Source: an uncultured Planctomycetia bacterium (GTDB lineage: Bacteria > Planctomycetota > Phycisphaerae > Phycisphaerales > SM1A02). Taken from it: a stretch of DNA of 64,000 bases. Below the pieces are notes generated by a model. It had not been told where the DNA came from. It did not search any database and was given only the letters and a program-made list of their open reading frames with translations. Positions 30,901 to 38,897 of this stretch are shown here, one piece after another. The DNA is taken from assembly GCA_937871505.1 (NCBI GenBank), contig CALMPF010000033.1:49179-113178 (forward strand), in the 5' to 3' direction. Position numbers and translations under genes: made by a program. Position 1 is the stretch's first letter, and each line of letters begins with the position of its first letter.

Positions 30901-31710
30901 TCACGGGCAGATCCCCCAGGCGCCGAGGAGGATGCCCAGATCGGCCCCGTCGACGAGACCGTTGCCGTCGAGATCGGCCGCGCCGGGGAGCCCCCATGCT
31001 CCGAGCAGGACGCCGAGATCGGCGCCATCGACGACGCCGTTCCCGTCGAGGTCTCCGGAGCATGGATTGACCGGCTCGAGGGAGTCGCGCAGCCACGCCG
31101 CCGCAGCGCGCGTCGTTCCCTCGTCGACCTGATGGCCGAGCACGAAGTAGACCGGCTCCGAGGGGTCGATTCCCGGCGCGGAACTGCGGAAGCTGCGGAC
31201 GAGCAGGTAGACCCCGGGGCTCGCCGCGGCACCCCCGGGTCCATCCACGAACATCGAGTAGTGGCGGTGGAACGAGCCGTTGGCGGGGACCGTCAGCGCG
31301 AAGCCGGGCACGAAGCCGCCCCCGGTCGTCACCGAGAGCGAGAGAAAGCTGACCGTCATCGAGTGATCGGGGACGACGTCGAAGCCGGCCCCGCTCCACC
31401 TCTGGAGCGGCTCGAGAATGTCGAAGCCGATCGTGCTCTGCGGCGGGAATGTGCCTGCGAACGCGTCGAAGCCGGGATTGGCGGTGAAGCCGGGAAAGCC
31501 GCTGTCGCCGAATGTCCCGACGAAGACGACCTCGCCGATCTCGATCGAGGAGTCCTCGCCGATGGCGCCGGTGACGATGGCACCTCCTTCGATTGCGAGA
31601 AGCACGTCGCCCGCGTGCTGCGCGGCGGCCGGGAGGGCGAGAAGCGCTGCGGCGAGCGCAGCGGGTCCGATGACGGCGGACCGGCCAGAGGGATTGCATC
31701 GAGCAGTCAT
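30901..31710 (-). CDS. Secreted protein B with two dockerin-like repeats
   Basis: 269 residues. Signal peptide about 10-34, ending ALPAAAQ. The mature part is beta-rich (EDSSIEIGEVVFVGTFGDSG, ILEPLQRWSGAGFDVVPDHS, GVYLLVRSFRS, VYFVLGHQVDEG) and closes with GDLDGNGVVDGADLGVLLGA and ADLDGNGLVDGADLGILLGA. It lies 90 nt upstream of protein A on the same strand and shares its plan, so they probably form an operon. ggaagga precedes ATG 31710 by about 11 nt. Function unknown. Confidence 0.8.
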   Translation of the reverse strand: MTARCNPSGRSAVIGPAALAAALLALPAAAQHAGDVLLAIEGGAIVTGAIGEDSSIEIGEVVFVGTFGDSGFPGFTANPGFDAFAGTFPPQSTIGFDILEPLQRWSGAGFDVVPDHSMTVSFLSLSVTTGGGFVPGFALTVPANGSFHRHYSMFVDGPGGAAASPGVYLLVRSFRSSAPGIDPSEPVYFVLGHQVDEGTTRAAAAWLRDSLEPVNPCSGDLDGNGVVDGADLGVLLGAWGLPGAADLDGNGLVDGADLGILLGAWGICP

Positions 31711-31956
31711 GGGTGTGAAGTCCTTCCGCGCCGCGGCGCGGGGTGTGGTGGCATCTGATGCCGAGTTCGGGTCCTGTCGTCGAAGGAGGGTGGCGTTGCG
31801 GATGGTGTGGGCGGGTGGTGCGGGCACCGCACCGCGGAGTCCGGATCCGGGAGGTCCGATCCGGAACTCGGCGACCGAAGCGGGGCGGCCGACGGCGTGG
31901 GACAGCCGATTCGGCCGTGCCCGCGACGACGCGCTCTCAGTCGCGTCGACGAGGCT

Positions 31957-32814
31957 TCATCCGCCCATGCGCGCGCCGAAACTCCCCGCGACGGCGGGAT
32001 CGAACCGGTTGATCTCGGCGGTCTGGTAGACCTCGGAGAACGGGAGCGTTCCGACGTGACCATCCGCGAAGCCGTAGTTGCTGCGCGCATCCCACGTCTT
32101 CGCCTTCCCGCCTGCCGCGTCGGTCTGGAGCTGCGACGCAGCCTGGATGGGCGGAAGCGCGGAGCCGGGCCCGCCGGGCACTCCAGGCGGACCCGGAGGC
32201 GCCCACTGGTAGACGTGCGGGTGGTCGCTCCCGGCGTACGCCCCTTCCTCCGCCATGAAGACGGACATCACCGTCGCCGCAGGGCTGGGAATCCGCGCGA
32301 GGCGATCGGCGATCGGCGAACCGAAGTCCGCCGCAACGGAGAAGCTCCGGGAGAGGTAGTCGTTCATCCCATAGCTCGTCACCCGCGCCGCGCTCGATGT
32401 GCCGGGGACCGGAACACCCTGTCCGCCCTGGCCGCTCGGCCAGTGCGGGCTCTCGTCCAGCGGCGAGCGGAGAACGGCGGGCGAGTCGAAGTACGGGCGC
32501 AGCGTGGTGATGAAGGACTGCTCCGGGAAGCCGATGCCGCCGTGCGGCAGCCCGACATCTGCGAGGAACCCGCGGTGATCCGCCGCATAGGCCAGATGAG
32601 CCAACTGAAGCGAACGGACCTGCGCAAGACAGCGCGCGACGCGGCTTCCCTGCCGCGCAGAACGGAGGGCGACGAGGGTGAAGCCGACCACGATCGCGAC
32701 GATCGCGATGACCACGATCAGCTCGACGAGCGTGAAGGCGCGCCGCGCCCGACGCGCCGGCGCCGAAGCGGGCGCGGCGGAGCGGAACGACCAAACCGAA
32801 GGATGAACCGACAT
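31957..32814 (-). CDS. DUF1559-like pseudopilin
   Basis: 285 residues. A 26-residue basic leader precedes a type IV pilin-like N-terminus, FTLVELIVVIAIVAIVVGF, with Glu at +5, so it should be cleaved by prepilin peptidase and inserted in the membrane. The residue before Phe is Ala rather than the usual Gly. The C-terminal SNYGFADGHVGTLPF is the signature seen in planctomycete DUF1559/H-X9-DG pseudopilins. Planctomycetes usually have many such genes scattered in the genome. It stands alone here and is not next to the secretion genes at 48-64 kb. Confidence 0.88.
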   Translation of the reverse strand: MSVHPSVWSFRSAAPASAPARRARRAFTLVELIVVIAIVAIVVGFTLVALRSARQGSRVARCLAQVRSLQLAHLAYAADHRGFLADVGLPHGGIGFPEQSFITTLRPYFDSPAVLRSPLDESPHWPSGQGGQGVPVPGTSSAARVTSYGMNDYLSRSFSVAADFGSPIADRLARIPSPAATVMSVFMAEEGAYAGSDHPHVYQWAPPGPPGVPGGPGSALPPIQAASQLQTDAAGGKAKTWDARSNYGFADGHVGTLPFSEVYQTAEINRFDPAVAGSFGARMGG

Positions 32815-32989
32815 GGAGCGGACCTCCGACCCCGCCGCGGAGAGCGGGACCTGGACTCGCAGGCTGCCGACGATCGAGCGCCCTGACCGCCCCGAGCCGT
32901 CAACGACTCGGGCGCTCCGGCGCCGACCGACAGATTCAGGAAGGGTGCAGGCGCCGGGCGCCGGTGCACGACGAAACGAGCGCCGCCGC

Positions 32990-33016
32990 TCGCCCAGCTC
33001 GCCCAGTTCGCCCAGC
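32990..33016. repeat. Three copies of a 9-bp repeat
   Basis: tcgcccagc, tcgcccagt, tcgcccagc stand in tandem in the gap between the pseudopilin and the Cys-rich membrane protein. It is too short for any inference. Confidence 0.6.
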
Positions 33017-33090
33017 TCGCGGGAACGCCGCGTCCGCGGGGCGGAGGCGCGACCACGAGCCGACGGCTCGACGACGGCGCGGTCAGTTCG

Positions 33091-33909
33091 TCAGAGAGCT
33101 GGCGGCCCGCGCGGCGCGGCGTCGGCCGGGAGCGCTCGCACGACGAGGAGTTCGCGCAGCGGGATCTCATCGAGCCCGGAGAGCTCGAACGTCAAGCACG
33201 GCGGAAACCCGCGCGGCACCGCAAGCGCGAGCGTCGCGAGGAAGACGCAGAGATCGCACGCCTCGTCGCACTCCCCATCTGCGGGAGCCGGGACCGAGGA
33301 AGCCGGGACCGAGGACACCGGAACCGAGGAAACCTCATCCGGGGAAGCCGACCCGGGTGGTTCACATCCATGAAGCTCGCGCGGAAGGTCGCGCGATCCG
33401 TCAGCGATCCAGGCGACGCGCCCCGCCGATCCGGCATGCCCAGGGCAGCCGCGATTGCACGCGCTCGGCGCGCGGGCGCTCGGGGCCGACGTCGCGGCCG
33501 CGGCGCCCGACTGCATCACGAAGCCGGAGGCGGAGACCCCGGGGGAAGGGCCTCGGAGGGAAGACCCGGAGGAGGGCGACTCGAGCCCGCAGCGTCGCTC
33601 GGACTCGCTGTGGCCGCAGTGGCGCCAACCATGCGACGCCTGATGCAGCGCTCGAACGGCGCCGCTGCCGAAGAGCAGCGTGACGACGATCAGGAGGGCT
33701 GGACGCAGGGACCGCACGGGAGCGACGATCGTACTGACGAAGAAGAGCGGAGGGTAGCGAATTCGTTCGAATCGGTACGTCGGTCGGAGGACCGAGGTTT
33801 GCGGACCGTCGCCCTTCGACCGAGGAAGGCCCGCGGATGCCCACACGCGACGGCGCCGATCCGTCGCCCGAGCGAGCCGCTCGAGCGGCTGCGGGCGCCG
33901 CTCGCTCAC
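33091..33909 (-). CDS. Cys-rich small membrane-associated hypothetical protein
   Basis: Up to 272 residues, no family named with confidence. A hydrophobic segment (LRPALLIVVTLLFGSG, about 69-84) is followed by a His/Cys cluster, HQASHGWRHCGHSESERRCG. Near the C-terminus CDEACDLCVFLATLALAV combines three Cys with a second hydrophobic stretch. This pattern recalls DUF2946-type proteins linked to metal resistance. A 15-bp repeat encodes SSVP copies in between. The GTG at 33909 overlaps the M3 peptidase stop (gtga), but GTG 33717, just before the hydrophobic segment, is the more natural protein start. Confidence 0.5.
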   Translation of the reverse strand: MSERRPQPLERLARATDRRRRVWASAGLPRSKGDGPQTSVLRPTYRFERIRYPPLFFVSTIVAPVRSLRPALLIVVTLLFGSGAVRALHQASHGWRHCGHSESERRCGLESPSSGSSLRGPSPGVSASGFVMQSGAAAATSAPSARAPSACNRGCPGHAGSAGRVAWIADGSRDLPRELHGCEPPGSASPDEVSSVPVSSVPASSVPAPADGECDEACDLCVFLATLALAVPRGFPPCLTFELSGLDEIPLRELLVVRALPADAAPRGPPAL

Positions 33910-35594
33910 ACCGCGCCCGGCTCCAGCTCCGCTTCGACCTCTTCCATCAGCTCGCCGACGAGCGGCTCGCTCAGGTCGAAGCGGATGCCCGCGGCCTCGA
34001 AGAGGGCCGGGAGCGGGCGCGAACCGCCGAGGGCGAGCGCGCGTTCATACGCATCGAGCGTCGCCTCAGGGTCGCGCCGGGCGCAGCGCCAGAGCTGGAG
34101 GGCGCCGAGCTGCGCGATCCCGTACTCGATGTAGTAGAAGGGCACACCGAAGAGGTGAAGCTGCTTCTGCCAGAGCGCCCGCCGCGGCTCTTCGATGCCC
34201 GACCAGTCGATGGCGTGACCGAAGCGGCGGTCGAGCGCGACCCACGCGTCGTCGCGTTCGCTGCGGGAGTGACCCGCATGCACGTGGATCCAGTGCTGGA
34301 ACGCGTCGATCTGGGCGATCCAGCCGAGCTTGCCGACCAGATCCTCGAAGAGCACCCGCGTCGCCCGCCGGACGTCCTCGTCGCGGTCGTAGAAGGCGCC
34401 CAGCCAGGGCAGCACGAGCAGCTCCATCCCCATCGAAGCGACCTCGCTGAACTCGATCGGCGCCGAGCGGTAGTGCAGCAGCGGCTCGTCGCGCGAGAGC
34501 GTCGAGTGGAAGGCGTGCCCCGCTTCGTGCACCATCGTGACCACGTCGCGATGAAGCCCCGAGGCGTTCATGAAGATGAAGGGCCTGCGCGAGTGCTGAC
34601 GCTGGTACTGGTACCCGCCCGGGGCCTTGCCGGCCCGGCTCTCCAGATCGAGCGCGGCGCCGCCGCGGAGCTCGTCGAACATCGCGCCGAGACTCGGCCG
34701 CATCCGGTGGAAGATCGTCGAGGTCCGCGCGACGAGCTCCTCCGCGCCCTCGAAGGGGCGCAGCGGCGGCCGGCCCTCGACATCGACGGCAAGATCCCAC
34801 GGCCGGAGCGGATCGACTCCGAGCGCGGCGGCTCGCTGCCGATCGAGCCGCCGCGCGAGCGGCACGCAGCACGCCGCGACGCTCTCGTGGAAGCGCTCGC
34901 AGTCCCGAGGCGTGTAGTCGAAGCGCAGCAGCCGGCGATGCTGGAAGTCGCGGAAGTCCCTGAACCCGGCATTGACCGCCATCTCGTGGCGCAGGTCCAG
35001 CATCCGGTCCATGATCCGATCGATCGCGTCGCGGTCGGCGAGGCGCCGCTCGGCGACGGCGCGCCATGCGGCGTCGCGCAGGGCGCGGTCAGGCTCCTCC
35101 TGATAGCGGAGCATCTGGGCCAGCGTCCGCTCGGCGCCGTCGAACTGGACCGTCTGCGCTCCGGCGATGGCGCTGTACCGCTGATCGAGCGTCGTCAGCT
35201 CGGTCTGGAGCGGGATGTTCTCGGGGCGGAAGAGCTCGACGCCGCAGCGCAGATCTCGCAGCAGCACGCCGAAGCGCTGCGCGTCGAGGTCGGCTGCGGG
35301 CGGCGCCTCGACGATCCGCCGATCGAGCTCGAAGCCGACCTGCCGCAGCTTCGGCTCCACCTCCTCGACGAAGGCGAGATAGGCCCGGCGGCGGGCTTCG
35401 TCGTCGGTGTGGCAGGTCATCTCGATGTAGAGATTCGCCGCCGTCTCCGCGACGAACGCGTCGAGCTCGCTGCGGTCCAGCAGCAGCGACTCGACGCAGC
35501 CTGCGCAGCGCAGCGGCCTGGCCAGAAGCTCGCCGTAGAGCGGTTCCAGCGCAGACCAGTCGGTTGCATCGAGCGTCGGCGAGAGCTGAGTCAT
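33906..35594 (-). CDS. M3 family oligoendopeptidase
   Basis: 562 residues, a cytoplasmic zinc metallopeptidase of the thimet/PepF type that cuts short peptides. The zinc site is MVHEAGHAFHS (HEAGH at 356-360), and the third ligand lies in EFSEVASMGMELL. Upstream helical regions and the downstream YYIEYGIAQLGALQLW segment match M3 proteins. The GGAALDLESRAGKAPGGYQY stretch is typical of M3 members. I chose ATG 35594 over the upstream in-frame ATG, which would add 20 unsupported residues. The stop overlaps the possible GTG of the next leftward gene by four bases. Confidence 0.93.
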   Translation of the reverse strand: MTQLSPTLDATDWSALEPLYGELLARPLRCAGCVESLLLDRSELDAFVAETAANLYIEMTCHTDDEARRRAYLAFVEEVEPKLRQVGFELDRRIVEAPPAADLDAQRFGVLLRDLRCGVELFRPENIPLQTELTTLDQRYSAIAGAQTVQFDGAERTLAQMLRYQEEPDRALRDAAWRAVAERRLADRDAIDRIMDRMLDLRHEMAVNAGFRDFRDFQHRRLLRFDYTPRDCERFHESVAACCVPLARRLDRQRAAALGVDPLRPWDLAVDVEGRPPLRPFEGAEELVARTSTIFHRMRPSLGAMFDELRGGAALDLESRAGKAPGGYQYQRQHSRRPFIFMNASGLHRDVVTMVHEAGHAFHSTLSRDEPLLHYRSAPIEFSEVASMGMELLVLPWLGAFYDRDEDVRRATRVLFEDLVGKLGWIAQIDAFQHWIHVHAGHSRSERDDAWVALDRRFGHAIDWSGIEEPRRALWQKQLHLFGVPFYYIEYGIAQLGALQLWRCARRDPEATLDAYERALALGGSRPLPALFEAAGIRFDLSEPLVGELMEEVEAELEPGAV

Positions 35595-35732
35595 TGAGGA
35601 GCGATGGTACCGACGAGCATCGCACCGCTCCCGCAGTGCGCCCGCGGCCGGCATGCGTCGGTCCGGTCCTCCGAAGAGCGCGGGCCGAGCTCCATCCGGG
35701 CTGCGGGCCGATCGCGCCGACCGACCGCTCGC

Positions 35733-36614
35733 TCATCCGGTCGCGCGGACAGCGACTGCGGGCAGGTCGAGCCGCGCCGTGATCGTCGACGCGAGCGCCT
35801 CGGCGTGCAGCGGGTCGTCGCAGACGACGAAGAGCGTCGAGCCGGAGCCGGAGAGATGCACCGGCCGCTCGGCGACGGCGGCGATCTCGGCGATGTCGTC
35901 CTCCAGCGTCGGGGCGACCTGAAGCGCAGCGGGGAGCAGATCGTTGAAAGGGGACGATGGATCGACTCGCAGCGCCGCGGAGAGCGCGCGGACCCCCTCG
36001 CTCCTGAGCCCCGCCGGTCCCAGCTCGTCGAAGATCGCGTAGACCTTGCCGGTCGGACAGGGCGCTTCGGGGAAGATCAGCGTGAGGGCGAGCGGCGGCG
36101 GCGGCGGCAGCAGCGCGATGCGCTCGCCGAGCCCCTCGACCATCGCGCTCCCGCCGTGGACGAGAAACGGCACGTCGGATCCGAGCGAGGCGCCGATCTG
36201 CGCGAGTTCCGCACGCGTCAGCCCGAGCCCGAAGAGGGCGTTGACGCCGCGCAGCATCGCGGCGGCATTGGAGCTCCCTCCGCCGAGGCCGCCGCCGACC
36301 GGGATCCGCTTCTCGAGCTTGAGCTGGAGCGGGAGCTGACGACCGACATGCTCCTCGAGCGCCAGATGCGCGCGCACGGCGAGGTCGCGGGTGATCGACC
36401 AGTCGATCTCGCTGCGCCGGCGGGCCTCCGGGTGCCAGAGGATGGCGTAGCGCGAGAACGACGGCTCCGGAAGCTGCGTGAGCAGCAGCTCGTCATGCAG
36501 GTCGACGGTGACCATCCACGAGGCGATCGGATGCATCCGGTCGACGCCCGGAGGTCCGACGGAGAGGGCGAGGTTCACCTTGGCCGGGGCCCGTTCGACG
36601 ATCGTGGCGCGCAT
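35733..36614 (-). CDS. ispE: 4-diphosphocytidyl-2-C-methyl-D-erythritol kinase
   Basis: Predicted to phosphorylate CDP-ME at the 2-OH in the MEP isoprenoid pathway, in the cytoplasm. The 293-residue GHMP kinase has the N-terminal APAKVNLALSVG with Lys12, the ATP loop IPVGGGLGGGSSNAAAMLRG (104-123), LGSDVPFLVHGGSA with the catalytic Asp147, and VHLSGSGSTLFVV. Length fits the family. The start at 36614 gives MRATIVERAPAKVNL; the upstream open frame has no similarity. An 8-bp tandem array lies about 60 nt upstream. Confidence 0.93.
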   Translation of the reverse strand: MRATIVERAPAKVNLALSVGPPGVDRMHPIASWMVTVDLHDELLLTQLPEPSFSRYAILWHPEARRRSEIDWSITRDLAVRAHLALEEHVGRQLPLQLKLEKRIPVGGGLGGGSSNAAAMLRGVNALFGLGLTRAELAQIGASLGSDVPFLVHGGSAMVEGLGERIALLPPPPPLALTLIFPEAPCPTGKVYAIFDELGPAGLRSEGVRALSAALRVDPSSPFNDLLPAALQVAPTLEDDIAEIAAVAERPVHLSGSGSTLFVVCDDPLHAEALASTITARLDLPAVAVRATG

Positions 36615-36672
36615 CGCAGCGGCGGAGTGTACGAGGGCCCCGCGGGGATCCTCGCGCGGCGGCGTTGTCACG

Positions 36673-36722
36673 TCGCCCAGTCGCCCTGTCGCCCAGTCGC
36701 CCTGTCGCCCGGTCGCCCGGTC
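36673..36722. repeat. 8-bp tandem array, six copies
   Basis: tcgccc followed by two variable bases repeats every 8 nt (36673, 36681, 36689, 36697, 36705, 36713). It lies between the divergent ispE and DUF1569 genes. Confidence 0.75.
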
Positions 36723-36809
36723 GACTCCAGGATGGAGCCGCTCGGCCGCGCCGCGGTGGGTGCCGCGACGACCGACGGACGCGCGCCGCGCCCGATGTAC
36801 CATCGCCGC

Positions 36810-37304
36810 ATGATCGACACCGCTTCGGTCGAGGGACGCCGTGAGCTCCGGTTCGATTCGCTCGAGGCGATGCTCGACGACGCGCGGGCCTGCGCTGCCA
36901 TCGAGCGCCGCGGCGAGCTCCGCCCGCTCGGCAACTGGACGCTGGGGCAGGCGCTCAACCACCTCGCGGCGTGGATCGAGTTCCCGTACGTCGGATACCC
37001 GCCCGAGCTGGTGATCCCCGAGCCCCTTCAACGCGCCGCCCAGAGCGCCCGGAGCCGGATCATGAGCGAGCCGATGCGGGCGGGCGAGCGCATCGGCGAG
37101 CTCCCCGGCGGCACGCTCGCGACCGAGATCGTGCCGACCGACGCCGGACTGAAGCGGCTGGAGAGCGCAGCGGCACGGCTCCAGGCAGCACACCCGCCGC
37201 TGCCCGACCCGGCATTCGGGCGCGTGACGAAGGAAGAGTGGACGCAGATGAACCTCCGCCACGCGGAGCTGCATCTTGGGTTCTTCCGGAGCGCGGCTGG
37301 CTGA
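36810..37304 (+). CDS. DUF1569 protein (DinB-like fold)
   Basis: 164 residues. It matches the DUF1569 group of the DinB/YfiT four-helix superfamily, seen from RELRFDSLEAMLDDARACAA, LGNWTLGQALNHLAAWIEFP and the C-terminal TKEEWTQMNLRHAELHLGFF. Two His in LNHLAAW and MNLRHAELHL sit where DinB proteins bind a metal. Biochemical role is unknown; related proteins act as thiol-dependent transferases or hydrolases. ATG 36810 fits the family start MIDTASVEGRRELRF; the longer open frame upstream is a shadow of ispE. Confidence 0.82.
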   Translation: MIDTASVEGRRELRFDSLEAMLDDARACAAIERRGELRPLGNWTLGQALNHLAAWIEFPYVGYPPELVIPEPLQRAAQSARSRIMSEPMRAGERIGELPGGTLATEIVPTDAGLKRLESAAARLQAAHPPLPDPAFGRVTKEEWTQMNLRHAELHLGFFRSAAG

Positions 37305-37504
37305 GCCTGCGGGGACTTCCCGGCCACGGTGCCGGTGCGCATCCCGACTCCGAGCGGGCCGCCCGCTCGAAGGCCCGATCGGAGACCGGATCGGCAGTCC
37401 TGAGGACCGGCCGGAGTGCGGAGCGGTTGACGGCTCCGGACGTCCGAGCGGGCCGCCGCCGGGCTGAATCCGACCGGCGCTCCTGCGCTCCTCCCAAGGG
37501 CGCG

Positions 37505-38761
37505 ATGCCCCTCTTCCTACGATGCGCCGTGCTCTGGCAGCCCGCACTCCCCGACCGCTATCTCGACGCGACCGAGGACGCTCTTGGCGACGCCATCGCG
37601 CGCCGACGACGCGAACTCGGAGCGTCGCTGATCATCCTCGGGCATCACTACCAGCAGGACGAAGTCATCCGGCACGCTGACTTCACCGGCGATTCGCTCA
37701 GGCTCAGCCAGCTCGCGGCGGCCGAGGCCGAACGGCGCGGCGCCCGGACGATCGTCTTCTGCGGGGTGCACTTCATGGCCGAGACCGCGGACATCCTCAC
37801 CGAGGAGTCGGTCCGCGTCGTCCTGCCTGATCTCTCCGCAGGCTGCTCGATGGCCGACATGGCCGCGTACGACGACGCCGTCGAGGCGTGGGAGCGCATC
37901 CACGCGGCGCTCGCCGGCGACGCCCGCACGCGCCGCGTGCGGGTCGTCCCGATCACCTACGTCAACTCCTCCGCGGCGATCAAGGCCTTCGTCGGCGAGC
38001 ATGGCGGCGCCTGCTGCACCAGCAGCAACGCCGGAGAGGTGTTCGACTGGGCGCTCTCCGGGGGAACCGCCCCGCTGGCGCCGGACGAGCGCGTGGCGCT
38101 CCTGTTTCTCCCCGACCAGCACCTCGGCCGCAACACCGCCTCGGCGCGCGGGTTCCTCACCGAGATCGACGAGGCCGCGGGACGGGGGCGCTCCGAGTGC
38201 GTCCTCTACGACCCGAGACGGCCCGACGGCGGCGTGGACGACGAGCGGCTGCGGGAGGCGAAGGTGATCCTCTGGGCGGGTCATTGCTCGGTGCACAAGC
38301 TGTTCCGACCCGAGCACGTCGACGCGCTCCGCAGCGAGTACGCGCATCGCGGCGGCATCACCGTGCTGGTCCATCCGGAGTGTGCCAAGGAAGTCGTCGA
38401 CAACGCCGACCTCAGCGGCTCGACCGAGTACATCATCAGGACGATCGAGCACGCGCCGGCGGGAAGCAACTGGGCCGTCGGGACCGAGGTTCATCTGGTG
38501 AATCGCCTGGCCCGCGCCGCAGCGCAGCGCGGCGTGCACGTGCGGATCGTCAGCGACTGCCAGTGCCTCTGCACGACGATGTTCCGGATCGACCAGGCGC
38601 ACCTGCTCTGGTCGCTCGACCATCTCGCCGAGGGGCGCATCGTCAATCAGGTCTCGGTCCATCCGAAGGCTCGCTCCCTCGCCCGGCTCGCCCTCGACCG
38701 GATGCTCGCGAACGTCGCCGGACGCCCGGTCGCGGTGAAGGGCGCCGCCCTCGTCGACTGA
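37505..38761 (+). CDS. nadA: Quinolinate synthase
   Basis: Condenses iminoaspartate with dihydroxyacetone phosphate to quinolinate for NAD synthesis, using a 4Fe-4S cluster. The 418-residue protein shows ILGHHYQQDEV, FTGDSLRLSQLAA, the first cluster Cys86 in FCGVHFMAE, LPDLSAGCSMADM, CTSSNAGEVFDWAL, LFLPDQHLGRNT, the second Cys in HPECAKEV and the third in the CQCLCTTM motif. It belongs to the longer NadA type. ATG 37505 is my choice; GTG 37529 would remove eight residues. nadB and nadC are not nearby. Confidence 0.94.
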   Translation: MPLFLRCAVLWQPALPDRYLDATEDALGDAIARRRRELGASLIILGHHYQQDEVIRHADFTGDSLRLSQLAAAEAERRGARTIVFCGVHFMAETADILTEESVRVVLPDLSAGCSMADMAAYDDAVEAWERIHAALAGDARTRRVRVVPITYVNSSAAIKAFVGEHGGACCTSSNAGEVFDWALSGGTAPLAPDERVALLFLPDQHLGRNTASARGFLTEIDEAAGRGRSECVLYDPRRPDGGVDDERLREAKVILWAGHCSVHKLFRPEHVDALRSEYAHRGGITVLVHPECAKEVVDNADLSGSTEYIIRTIEHAPAGSNWAVGTEVHLVNRLARAAAQRGVHVRIVSDCQCLCTTMFRIDQAHLLWSLDHLAEGRIVNQVSVHPKARSLARLALDRMLANVAGRPVAVKGAALVD

Positions 38762-38897
38762 TCGATCCGGGTCTGCCGCGCCCGAGCGCAGCGCCGCGCT
38801 CGGCGTCGGGGGGCGCACTGCGGCCCTCCGGTTCCGTCAGTCTCCCGATCGCCGCGCCCTCGTCAGTCCCCCGCACCTCTTCAGAGTCGCACCTCCC

